This document shows, in pieces, positions 7,310 to 14,032 of a stretch of 17,402 bases of DNA. Position 1 is the first letter of the stretch. Each line of letters starts with the position of its first letter. The translations under genes and the position numbers were made by a program. Below the pieces are notes generated by a model. That model had not been told where the DNA came from, made no database searches, and saw only the letters and a list, made by a program, of their open reading frames with translations. This stretch comes from Deltaproteobacteria bacterium (GTDB taxonomy: Bacteria; Myxococcota_A; UBA796; GCA-2862545), in assembly GCA_019307545.1 (NCBI GenBank), contig JAFDJI010000016.1, positions 1 through 17,402 of the forward strand. Direction: 5' to 3'.

Positions 7310-7693
7310 CTACTTGCGCTTGTACTTCGCCGACTTGCGGAAGCCGCGAATCTCCCGCAGGCGTGCCGACTTGCCCCGGCGGGAGCGCAGGTAATACAGC
7401 TTGGCCCGACGGACCTTGTGGCGCGACTTCACCTCGACCTTCACCACGTTGGGTGAGCTGGCCGGGAAGATGCGCTCCACACCCACGCCAGATGAGATCT
7501 TGCGCACGGTGAAGGTGGCGCGGGGGCCGCCCTGCCGAATGCTGATGACGGTGCCCTCGAACACCTGGATGCGCGTCTTTTCGCTTTCAGAGATTCGAAC
7601 GTGCACCCGAACGGTGTCGCCCGTGCGAACGTCGACCGGCTCGCGTGTCCGCTGCTCGACGATCTCCTTCTCGATGGTCTGGAGGAGGTTCAT
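7310..7693 (-). CDS. rplS: 50S ribosomal protein L19
   Basis: This 127-residue protein of the large ribosomal subunit lies at the 30S-50S interface. It shows the full L19 pattern: G-D-T-V-R-V-H-V-R-I at 25-34, I-Q-V-F-E-G-T-V-I-S, the basic stretch F-T-V-R-K-I-S-S-G-V-G-V-E-R-I-F-P, and K-V-R-R-A-K-L-Y-Y-L-R near 93-103. The C-terminus is strongly basic (F-R-K-S-A-K-Y-K-R-K). GAGGTG stands six bases before the ATG. It follows trmD after 26 bases, the largest gap inside the operon, and keeps the classic rpsP-rimM-trmD-rplS order. Confidence 0.98.
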   Translation of the reverse strand: MNLLQTIEKEIVEQRTREPVDVRTGDTVRVHVRISESEKTRIQVFEGTVISIRQGGPRATFTVRKISSGVGVERIFPASSPNVVKVEVKSRHKVRRAKLYYLRSRRGKSARLREIRGFRKSAKYKRK

Positions 7694-7719
7694 GTGGGCA
7701 CCTCTGCAACCGGGGCGGC

Positions 7720-8466
7720 TTATTCGTCGGACCCGGTTTCGTCAATGTCGAGGTATCCACCCTCCGCGGTCTCGTCCCCTTCGAGGCGCGCCTGGTAGCG
7801 GACCCAAAGGTCGGGTCTGCGCTTTTCGGTGCGTGCCTCGGCCTTGATGCGTCGCCACTCCGTGATGCGCAGGTGATGCCCGGACAGCAACACCTCGGGG
7901 ACCTCCAACCCATTCCACGCCGCGGGCCGGGTGTACTGCGGGTACTCCAGCAACCCCTCGACGAACGACTCCTCCCCCGCGGAGGCCTCGTTTCCGAGCA
8001 CACCCGGCACCAGCCGGGCCGTGGCATCCACGATGGCCGCCGCCGCGATCTCCCCTCCGGTGAGCACGAAATCCCCCAGGGAGATCTCCTCGTCCACCAG
8101 CGTCTCGATACGGGCATCGATGCCCTCGTAGTGGCCGCAGAGCAACACGACATGCGATCTACTCGCCAACCTTCGCGCCATGGAGAAATCGAACACCCGT
8201 CCGGAGGGGGTGGTGAGGACCACCCAGGAGTCTGCGGTGCGGACCGCCTCCAGCGCCCTCGCCACCACATCGACCTTCATCACCATGCCCGCGCCACCGC
8301 CGTAGGGCGCATCGTCGACGGTGCGGTGACGCCCCTCGGCGTGGTCGCGGATGTCGTGGACCCCGATCTCCAGCACCCCCGCCTCCACTGCCCGGCCCAG
8401 GATGGAGCCGGTCACCAGTGGCCGGACCAGATCCGGGTGCAAGGTGAGGATGTCGAAGCGAACCAT
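7720..8466 (-). CDS. trmD: tRNA (guanine37-N1)-methyltransferase TrmD
   Basis: This 248-residue SPOUT-class methyltransferase makes m1G37 next to the anticodon, which prevents frameshifting. The trefoil-knot motifs are present: G-H-Y-E-G-I-D at 111-117, the I-S-L-G-D-F-V-L-T-G-G-E segment at 128-139, and L-P-type loop R-L-V-P-G-V-L-G-N at 151-159. D-D-A-P-Y-G-G-G-A-G-M-V-M at 51-63 is also diagnostic. The ATG at 8466 shares its A with the TGA of rimM (TGATG), so it is the natural coupled start; the frame upstream lies inside rimM. The C-terminal domain (S-G-H-H-L-R-I-T-E-W-R-R) is complete, with an acidic tail (L-D-I-D-E-T-G-S-D-E). Confidence 0.97.
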   Translation of the reverse strand: MVRFDILTLHPDLVRPLVTGSILGRAVEAGVLEIGVHDIRDHAEGRHRTVDDAPYGGGAGMVMKVDVVARALEAVRTADSWVVLTTPSGRVFDFSMARRLASRSHVVLLCGHYEGIDARIETLVDEEISLGDFVLTGGEIAAAAIVDATARLVPGVLGNEASAGEESFVEGLLEYPQYTRPAAWNGLEVPEVLLSGHHLRITEWRRIKAEARTEKRRPDLWVRYQARLEGDETAEGGYLDIDETGSDE

Positions 8467-9029
8467 CACGACTCGCTTTCCAACGCGCCCGGGGCAATCT
8501 CCACCCGGCCGGCTTCCAGGTCGACCGCCAAGACGTACCGCTCGAGCGCGGGCACGAACACCGTGTCGTCGCCGACTCGCACCTCGAACACCTCGGCGCC
8601 AGCAGTCTGGTGGACCCCGACCACCTCCCCCACCTGCTGGGCCCCACAGAACACTGGCAACCCCTCCACCTGCCACAGGTAGAACTCATCCGGTGCCAGA
8701 GCGGGCAGATCGGAGGTCGGTACGACCAGCCGCCATCCTTGCCACTGCGCCGCCGCCTCGCGACCGACGACGCCCCCGATCTGACCCAGGAACCGCTTTC
8801 CCGCGCCCGGACGCACCGACAACGAGACCGCGAACCGCCGACCGGTGCCAGGGTCCACCAGGATGGCCGGCCACTCCCCCTGCCGTAGGTAGGTGTCCCG
8901 GTTGTGGAGGTGCAGCCGCACCTCGCCCATCAACCCGAACACGCCGGAGACGAAGCCCAACTCGACCTCGTCCTCTTGCCGGCCAGTCCCCGACAGGGGG
9001 GTGGGGCTATTCCTCTGCTCCGAGGGCAT
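8466..9029 (-). CDS. rimM: Ribosome maturation factor RimM
   Basis: This 187-residue 30S maturation factor binds S19 and helps form the 16S 3' domain. The N-terminal RimM domain begins at E-L-G-F-V-S-G-V-F-G-L-M-G-E-V-R-L (about 23-39). A PRC-barrel follows at about 115-180 (E-F-Y-L-W-Q-V-E-G-L-P-V, then V-G-E-V-V-G-V-H-Q-T-A-G-A-E-V-F-E-V). The barrel keeps the V-P-A-L-E-R-Y-V-L strand of the family (usually L-I-P-F). The only ATG in a suitable place gives a non-conserved N-terminal leader of about 20 residues that overlaps khpA by 23 bases and has no clear ribosome site. It therefore depends on reinitiation, or the true start is a rarer codon downstream. It ends in TGATG with trmD. Confidence 0.93.
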   Translation of the reverse strand: MPSEQRNSPTPLSGTGRQEDEVELGFVSGVFGLMGEVRLHLHNRDTYLRQGEWPAILVDPGTGRRFAVSLSVRPGAGKRFLGQIGGVVGREAAAQWQGWRLVVPTSDLPALAPDEFYLWQVEGLPVFCGAQQVGEVVGVHQTAGAEVFEVRVGDDTVFVPALERYVLAVDLEAGRVEIAPGALESES

Positions 9030-9255
9030 CGGAGTCGAGCAGATCGAGCGTGGCCTTTTTGTGGCCCGCTGCCGCAGACAAAATCGTGCGGACGTAGTGG
9101 AGCACTTGCCCGTCGTTGTTGGTGAAGACGTTGCGGTCTTCGTCGTGCACCGTCATCTCCAGGATGTACGCGGCATCGCCCTCGACCATTCTGATGTTCA
9201 CCTCGTCGGCGTGCTTGACGAGGGGATCGACGAGGTGGTGGACAAGCTGTTCCAT
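9007..9255 (-). CDS. khpA: KhpA-like KH-domain RNA-binding protein with altered GxxG loop
   Basis: This 82-residue small KH protein sits between rpsP and rimM, where khpA is found in many bacteria. KhpA, usually with KhpB/EloR, is an RNA chaperone linked to envelope growth in Gram-positives. The fold is recognisable: L-V-H-H-L-V-D-P-L-V-K-H-A-D-E-V-N-I at 4-21, then V-E-G-D-A-A-Y-I-L-E-M-T-V, a loop, and V-R-T-I-L-S-A-A-A at 55-63. Aligned to the canonical G-K-Q-G loop, residues 46-49 read N-N-D-G, so the first glycine of the GxxG RNA-contact loop is missing. The C-terminus is acidic (D-S-D-A-L-G-A-E-E) rather than a basic KH tail. The ATG shares its A with the rpsP TGA (TGATG). RNA-binding capacity is uncertain because of the loop change. 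Confidence 0.85.
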   Translation of the reverse strand: MEQLVHHLVDPLVKHADEVNIRMVEGDAAYILEMTVHDEDRNVFTNNDGQVLHYVRTILSAAAGHKKATLDLLDSDALGAEE

Positions 9256-9518
9256 CAGGCCTGCTCTCCGGGCTGCGCACCCTGCTCGCGGTAGCGCTTG
9301 ATGAGGTGCTCCACGGTATCGGAGGGCTGGGCCCCCACGCCCAACCAGTAGTCGACGCGCTCGAGGTCGAGCTTGAGATCGATCGGGTCCTTCATCGGGT
9401 CGTAGTAGCCAAGCTGCTCGATGAAGCGGCCGTCGCGGGGCGATTGGCTGTTGGCGGCGACGACTCGGTAGAAGGGCTTCTTCTTGGCACCCATTCGGGT
9501 GAGACGGAGGCGAACCAT
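9255..9518 (-). CDS. rpsP: 30S ribosomal protein S16
   Basis: This 87-residue small-subunit protein is needed for 30S assembly. The family N-terminus (M-V-R-L-R-L-T-R-M-G-A-K-K-K-P-F-Y-R-V-V) and the motif F-I-E-Q-L-G-Y-Y-D-P at 33-42 are clear, as is the L-D-L-E-R-V-D-Y-W-L-G-V-G-A-Q-P-S-D-T-V region. The short C-terminus (Y-R-E-Q-G-A-Q-P-G-E-Q-A) lacks long extensions. AGGAAG lies five bases before the ATG at 9518. It is the first gene of the ribosomal operon: the next upstream gene (acyl-CoA carboxylase) ends 73 bases earlier, and a candidate promoter fills this gap. The signal-recognition gene ffh, a frequent neighbour of rpsP, is absent here. Confidence 0.98.
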   Translation of the reverse strand: MVRLRLTRMGAKKKPFYRVVAANSQSPRDGRFIEQLGYYDPMKDPIDLKLDLERVDYWLGVGAQPSDTVEHLIKRYREQGAQPGEQA

Positions 9519-9550
9519 GCAGACTTCCTGAGATGCGTTGTCGACGGCCG

Positions 9551-9579
9551 GACTTAGTGCGCCGATGGCGCCTTGTCAA
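9551..9579 (-). promoter_or_regulatory. Candidate sigma-70 promoter for the rpsP operon
   Basis: On the minus strand a perfect TTGACA (9579-9574) is followed after exactly 17 bases by TAAGTC (9556-9551). The -35 is ideal and the -10 poor. Transcription would begin near 9545, leaving a leader of about 27 bases to the rpsP ATG. Its position in the 73-base gap before the first operon gene supports a real promoter. Confidence 0.5.
9559..9571. promoter_or_regulatory. Palindrome in the rpsP promoter spacer
   Basis: GCGCC (9559-9563) and GGCGC (9567-9571) are exact reverse complements around a 3-base loop. They lie between the -35 and -10 of the candidate rpsP promoter, where a repressor or activator could bind. 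GC-rich palindromes of this size also arise by chance in such DNA. Confidence 0.3.
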
Positions 9580-9591
9580 CGAAGGGAGGCC

Positions 9592-11142
9592 CTAGAGCGG
9601 GATGTTGCCGTGTTTCTTGGGTGGATTGCGCTCTCGCTTGCTGTCGAGGGAGTCGAAGGACTGGATGAGCCGGATGCGGGTGTCCTCCGGGCGCAGGATC
9701 TCGTCGATGTACCCCAGAGACGCAGCGCGGTACGGGTTGGCGAAGGCGGCCCGGTACTCGGCCACCAGTTCCTTGCGGCGCTTCTCGGGGTCCTCCGCGC
9801 TCGCCAGCTCGTGGCGGTAGATGATGTTCACCGCGCCCTCCGGGCCCATCACCGCGATCTCCGCGGTCGGGTACGCGAAGTTCAGGTCGGCGCGGATGTG
9901 CTTGGAGCTCATGACGTCGTACGCCCCGCCGTAGGCCTTGCGGGTGATGAGGGTCACCTTGGGTACGGTCGCCTCCGCGAAGGCGTACAGCAGCTTCGCC
10001 CCATGCTTGATGATGCCGCCATACTCCTGTGCGGTGCCCGGGAGGAACCCCGGCACGTCCACCAGGGTGAGGAGCGGAATGTTGAAGGCATCGCAGAAGC
10101 GCACGAAACGCGCCGCCTTTCGGGAGCTGTTCGTATCCAGGCACCCCGCCAGGTGCGCCGGCTGGTTGGCCACCACCCCCACCGAGCGCCCGTTGAGGCG
10201 GCAGAAGCCGATCACGATGTTCCGCGCGTACTGGGACTGCACCTCCAGGAACCGTTGGTCGTCCACCACCGCGTGGATCAGGTCCCGGATGTCGTAGGGC
10301 TTGTTGGGGTTCACCGGGACCAACTCCACCAACTCCGGGCAACTGCGGTCCGGCGGGTCATCGGTGGGTCGTCGTGGGGCCTCCTCCATGTTGTTCTGGG
10401 GGATGTAGGACACCAACTCGCGCAGCAGCGCCATCATCGCGGCCTCGTCCGGGACCATGAAGTGGGCCACCCCGGACTTGGCGTTGTGGGTGGTCGCTCC
10501 GCCCAGGTCCTCCTGGGTGACCTCCTCGTGGGTCACGGTCTTGATGACGTCGGGACCGGTCACGAACATGTAGGAGGTGCCGTCCACCATGGCGATGAAG
10601 TCCGTGATCGCGGGGCTGTACACCGCTCCTCCGGCGCAAGGTCCCAGGACGGCACTGATCTGCGGGATAACCCCCGAAACGAGGGTGTTGCGCAGGAAGA
10701 TGTCGGCGTAACCCCCCAGCGACTGGACCCCCTCCTGAATGCGAGCGCCCCCGCTGTCGTTCAACCCGAGGAGGGGGGCGCCGTTGCGTGTGGCGAGGTC
10801 CATGAGCTTCACGATCTTCGAGGCATGTCCGGTGGCCAGCGAGCCACCGAGCACGGTGAAGTCCTGGGCGAACACGTACACCAGCCGCCCGTCGATCTTG
10901 CCGTACCCCGTCACCACGCCGTCCCCCGGGAACACCTGCTCGTCCATCCCGAAGTCCCTGCACTGGTGGGTCACCAGGCGATCCAACTCCACGAAGCTGC
11001 CGGGGTCGAGCAGGGCCTCGATCCGCTCCCGGGCCGTCCACTTGCCCCGCTCGTGCTGGCGACGGATGCGCTCGGAGCCGCCTCCCTCCAACGCCTTGGC
11101 CTCGATCGCGTCCAATCGGTCGACGAGCTGTTTGCGGTCCAT
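9592..11142 (-). CDS. pccB: Acyl-CoA carboxylase beta chain, probably propionyl-CoA carboxylase PccB
   Basis: This 516-residue carboxyltransferase subunit moves CO2 from carboxybiotin to an acyl-CoA, most likely propionyl-CoA to methylmalonyl-CoA. Both crotonase-fold halves are complete. The N-half has L-N-D-S-G-G-A-R-I-Q-E-G at 127-138 and L-G-P-C-A-G-G-A-V-Y-S at 166-176. The C-half has D-V-P-G-F-L-P-G-T at 362-370, R-K-A-Y-G-G-A-Y-D-V-M-S-S-K at 401-414, and M-G-P-E-G-A-V-N-I-I at 432-441. The ending H-G-N-I-P-L is family-typical. The D in G-A-Y-D-V (D409) agrees with propionyl-CoA preference in characterised enzymes. The biotin-carboxylase/carrier alpha subunit is not in the window, so it must be encoded elsewhere. 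The ATG at 11142 has an AGGGGG site close before it and gives the normal start. Confidence 0.94.
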   Translation of the reverse strand: MDRKQLVDRLDAIEAKALEGGGSERIRRQHERGKWTARERIEALLDPGSFVELDRLVTHQCRDFGMDEQVFPGDGVVTGYGKIDGRLVYVFAQDFTVLGGSLATGHASKIVKLMDLATRNGAPLLGLNDSGGARIQEGVQSLGGYADIFLRNTLVSGVIPQISAVLGPCAGGAVYSPAITDFIAMVDGTSYMFVTGPDVIKTVTHEEVTQEDLGGATTHNAKSGVAHFMVPDEAAMMALLRELVSYIPQNNMEEAPRRPTDDPPDRSCPELVELVPVNPNKPYDIRDLIHAVVDDQRFLEVQSQYARNIVIGFCRLNGRSVGVVANQPAHLAGCLDTNSSRKAARFVRFCDAFNIPLLTLVDVPGFLPGTAQEYGGIIKHGAKLLYAFAEATVPKVTLITRKAYGGAYDVMSSKHIRADLNFAYPTAEIAVMGPEGAVNIIYRHELASAEDPEKRRKELVAEYRAAFANPYRAASLGYIDEILRPEDTRIRLIQSFDSLDSKRERNPPKKHGNIPL

Positions 11143-11212
11143 GCCCCCTCCAGTGGGGCACGTCCTTAACCCACCGATCATCGGGTGCCGTGCTCGCAAC
11201 CATGCAATCCCC

Positions 11213-11242
11213 TTGGCGTCCAAGAACGGCCTGGACTATTCT
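11213..11242 (+). promoter_or_regulatory. Possible promoter for the beta-helix lipoprotein
   Basis: TTGGCG (11213-11218), an 18-base spacer, and TATTCT (11237-11242) lie 26 bases before the start codon, in the 126-base divergent gap with pccB. Each hexamer matches the sigma-70 consensus in four of six positions. Start of transcription would be near 11249. Confidence 0.35.
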
Positions 11243-11268
11243 GGTGGGTCTCCCCCGGAGCTGCCCTG

Positions 11269-14019
11269 ATGCGTATGCGCACTGCATTGCTCACTTTCGT
11301 CGCGCTGTCGGCCACCGCCTGCAAGGGCAACCAAGACGACACCGGCTTGTACGAGCCCGGATGCATCACCGTCGACGGCGAAGGGAGGTACCGCTACCTG
11401 GCGGACGCGCTCGAGGTCGCCGACGCAGGCTCGGTAATCCGTCTGTGCAGCGCAGACGTCGAGGAAAGCGTGGTCGTCTCCAAGGACGTGACCATCACCG
11501 GGGCCGGGTCGGACAGCACCCACTGGTTCGCACCCACCAACGAGCCTGCGATGGTGGTCATGGGCGGGGTGAGCGTCACGGTCACCAACCTGCAGATCAT
11601 CTCCACCCGAAACGGCATCACCGTCGAAGAGGGCGGCGCGTTGGTGGTGGAGAACATGGAGATCCTCGGCGCCGGGAGCTACGGCATCGAGGCCACTCGG
11701 GCCACCGTCACCGCCACCGGCCTGGTGGTGGAGGACGCGCTCTGGGGTGGCATCCGCATGGACGGCGGGACGCTGGACCTCGACAGCTCCCGCATCGACG
11801 ACTGTGTGGGTTGGGGCGTCCTCCTGGAGGGGGGCGCCATCGGCACCCTGTCGGAGAACACCCTCCGGGAGACCTTCCTCTCCGACGAGTCCGCCTCGGA
11901 ATGGGACGGCTGGGCGGTGGGCGTGAAGGGCGGTTCTACCGTCGACATCACCGGTGGCCACCTGGATGGCAACGTGCTGGGCGCGGTGTATGCCGAAGGG
12001 CTCTCTGCGGTGACCCTGGACGGGGTCGACGCCGACGGCAACTACTTCGGCCTGTGGATGGAGAACAGCACCCTGGACGTGGCGAACACCTCGATCGACA
12101 TGCCCGAGCAGTACGCGATCCTCGCCGTCGCCGGGAGCACGGTCACCCTGACCAACGTGGAGCTCACCGCGAACCCGGAGACCTCGCCCTTCGAGGACGA
12201 CACCAACTACCTGAACGGCGGCTACGGCATCCTCATGCAGGCGGGCGCCTCGCTCACCATTGCCGACGGCCTGATCTCCGGGTTCAACGGCGGTGGTTTC
12301 TACGTGGTCGGCACGGTGACGGAGAACATGCCGGTGACCCTCACCAACACGGTGGTCACCGACAACGGCGGCCAAGGCGGCATCTTCCAGTGGGCCGACC
12401 TCACGTTCACCGATGTCACCTTCAGCGACACCCGCAACCACGACGAGTTGTGCCTCGAGAGCTACACCTGGTCCTGCAACTGGGCGCTGGCCGCCTTCCA
12501 GGCGGACGTCACCTGGACGGGCGGCGCCCTCACCGGCAACGGCGACATGGGGCTGGTGATGCAGCAGGGCTCCGCGACCATGCAGGACCTCACCGTCTCC
12601 GACAACGAGGCCTATGGCCTGTGGTTGATCGACAGCGCCCTCAACATCGAGGGGGCTTCGTTCAGCGGGTACGGCGACACCGCAATACATGCCCAATCCT
12701 CGGTCGGGCTGCTGGACGACGTCTCGTTCTCGGACCGCGACTTCATGTACACCTACACCTACGACACCACCGAGTACCGGTACTTCGGCGAAGCCACCGA
12801 CATCACGGCCTACGACTCCACCCTGGTGATCCAGAACTCCAGCTTCACCGATGGAAACGATGCGATTGACGTGAGCAGCAGCGAGGTCACCGTCGAGGAC
12901 ACGACGTTCTCCGGGTACACGGGGTATGGCCTCGACATCTACGGGGGAAGCCTGGAGTTGCTGCGGGCGACCTTGGACGGAATGGGTCCGCGCTCGCTGT
13001 ACTGCTTCGGCTCGGCGACGGTGGACTTTGACACCGTGACCATCAACGACACCGTCTCCACCACCGACCGCCAGGAGACCTGGACCGATGGCGTCCTGGT
13101 CGGCGAGTACGAGTGGAACAACACCGGGCCGGTGCTCTACGCCAGCGGCTGCGGGGTCGACCTGGAGGATCTGGTCATCGACGGCGCGGCCGACCAGGTC
13201 ATCGACTTCTACAACACCTCGGTCGAGATCGACGGGTTCACCGTGACGGATGTGGCGACCGAACAGACCGACGACGAGCCAGCGGTGAAGATCCGCTACA
13301 CCTCCGGGACCGCGAGCGCATGGCTGAACGAGGTGGAGATCACCGGAGTGGCGAACGGGCCGGCGGTGAAGGTCTCCAGCTACGCCGACGACACCACGCC
13401 CTCGGTCACCTTGCGGGGCCTGAAGATCGGGCTCGAGGACGACAACGCCGTCTCGGGAGTCGCGGGGGACGGGGTGGTCCTGGACACCATCGCTGGGGTG
13501 ACCCTGAACGAGTTCGACATCGCCAACACCGGCGGATCTGGGATCCACGCCACCAACGCCACCGCCGAGATCGACGGCGTCGGCCTCGACCCCGCCTACA
13601 CCGGCACCATCACCGCTTCTACCGCCCAGGGCCTCCACGCAGAAGACGGCGCCCTCACCGTGAAGGACATCACCGTGGCCGGCGCCGGCGCCTCCGGTTT
13701 CCTGTTCCACGGCGGCACCCACGACGTGCAGGACTGCACCATCACCGCCTCCACCACCGAGGGCCTCTACGCGGAGGATGCCACCCTCATCCTGAAGAAC
13801 ATCACCGTGGCCGATGCGGGCGCGTCCGGCTTCCTGTTCCACGGTGGCACCCACGACGTGCAGGACGTGAATGTGACCAGCGCGGTGCGCTACGGCATGG
13901 AATGCCCCACCACCAACCCCGACGACCCCCCAGACGTGCCCGTGTTCACGACCTGCACCCCCGGGGAGCTGACCGCCACCATGGGCGACCTGTCCGGCTG
14001 CGCCGCCTGCGCCGAGTAG
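11269..14019 (+). CDS. Large parallel beta-helix lipoprotein, unknown function
   Basis: This 916-residue protein starts at ATG 11269, with GGAG eight bases upstream. Residues 1-17 are a lipoprotein signal ending A-T-A before C18, followed by K-G-N-Q-D-D-T-G, a style common in myxobacteria-like lipoproteins. Residues 30 to about 870 are short strand-turn repeats typical of right-handed beta-helices (for example G-I-T-V-E-E-G-G-A-L-V-V-E-N, and recurrent G-x-x-V/I-x-x-x-x-V/L-T). The composition is rich in D, T, G and V with few lysines. The C-terminus carries a duplicated 44-residue coil (780-867) and a four-cysteine tail (C879, C896, C911, C914). Similar folds bind or cut polysaccharides, but I see no polysaccharide-lyase or pectinase catalytic pattern, so adhesion or a surface structural role is equally possible. 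It is divergent from pccB. Confidence 0.9.
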   Translation: MRMRTALLTFVALSATACKGNQDDTGLYEPGCITVDGEGRYRYLADALEVADAGSVIRLCSADVEESVVVSKDVTITGAGSDSTHWFAPTNEPAMVVMGGVSVTVTNLQIISTRNGITVEEGGALVVENMEILGAGSYGIEATRATVTATGLVVEDALWGGIRMDGGTLDLDSSRIDDCVGWGVLLEGGAIGTLSENTLRETFLSDESASEWDGWAVGVKGGSTVDITGGHLDGNVLGAVYAEGLSAVTLDGVDADGNYFGLWMENSTLDVANTSIDMPEQYAILAVAGSTVTLTNVELTANPETSPFEDDTNYLNGGYGILMQAGASLTIADGLISGFNGGGFYVVGTVTENMPVTLTNTVVTDNGGQGGIFQWADLTFTDVTFSDTRNHDELCLESYTWSCNWALAAFQADVTWTGGALTGNGDMGLVMQQGSATMQDLTVSDNEAYGLWLIDSALNIEGASFSGYGDTAIHAQSSVGLLDDVSFSDRDFMYTYTYDTTEYRYFGEATDITAYDSTLVIQNSSFTDGNDAIDVSSSEVTVEDTTFSGYTGYGLDIYGGSLELLRATLDGMGPRSLYCFGSATVDFDTVTINDTVSTTDRQETWTDGVLVGEYEWNNTGPVLYASGCGVDLEDLVIDGAADQVIDFYNTSVEIDGFTVTDVATEQTDDEPAVKIRYTSGTASAWLNEVEITGVANGPAVKVSSYADDTTPSVTLRGLKIGLEDDNAVSGVAGDGVVLDTIAGVTLNEFDIANTGGSGIHATNATAEIDGVGLDPAYTGTITASTAQGLHAEDGALTVKDITVAGAGASGFLFHGGTHDVQDCTITASTTEGLYAEDATLILKNITVADAGASGFLFHGGTHDVQDVNVTSAVRYGMECPTTNPDDPPDVPVFTTCTPGELTATMGDLSGCAACAE
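13606..13869 (+). repeat. Tandem 132-bp (44-residue) duplication in the beta-helix gene
   Basis: Two in-frame copies (13606-13737 and 13738-13869) encode coils beginning T-I-T-A-S-T and ending S-G-F-L-F-H-G-G-T-H-D-V-Q-D. The second half of the copies is almost identical in protein and very similar in DNA, while the first part has diverged. This indicates a recent duplication, or conversion, within the helix. Confidence 0.9.
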
Positions 14020-14032
14020 CCCTCACGCCAGG

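Noticed and set aside
9538..11169. A 543-codon plus-strand open frame opposite pccB
   Set aside because: pccB on the minus strand has every family motif; the opposite frame has low-complexity V/H/R/L-rich sequence and no ribosome site.
11190..12869. A 559-codon frame overlapping the beta-helix gene on the same strand
   Set aside because: R/H/G/P-rich product typical of a shifted frame in GC-rich DNA.
11236..13854. An 872-codon open frame antisense to the beta-helix gene
   Set aside because: It mirrors a real gene with lipoprotein signal and helix repeats. Its product is rich in V, G, D, H and R without any domain, which is the usual mirror effect of GC-rich codon use.
14020..14032. Bidirectional terminator between the converging beta-helix and TPR/BatD-like genes
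   Set aside because: Only a 4-bp AGCC/GGCT match and no T-run; 13 bases are too few for a credible hairpin.
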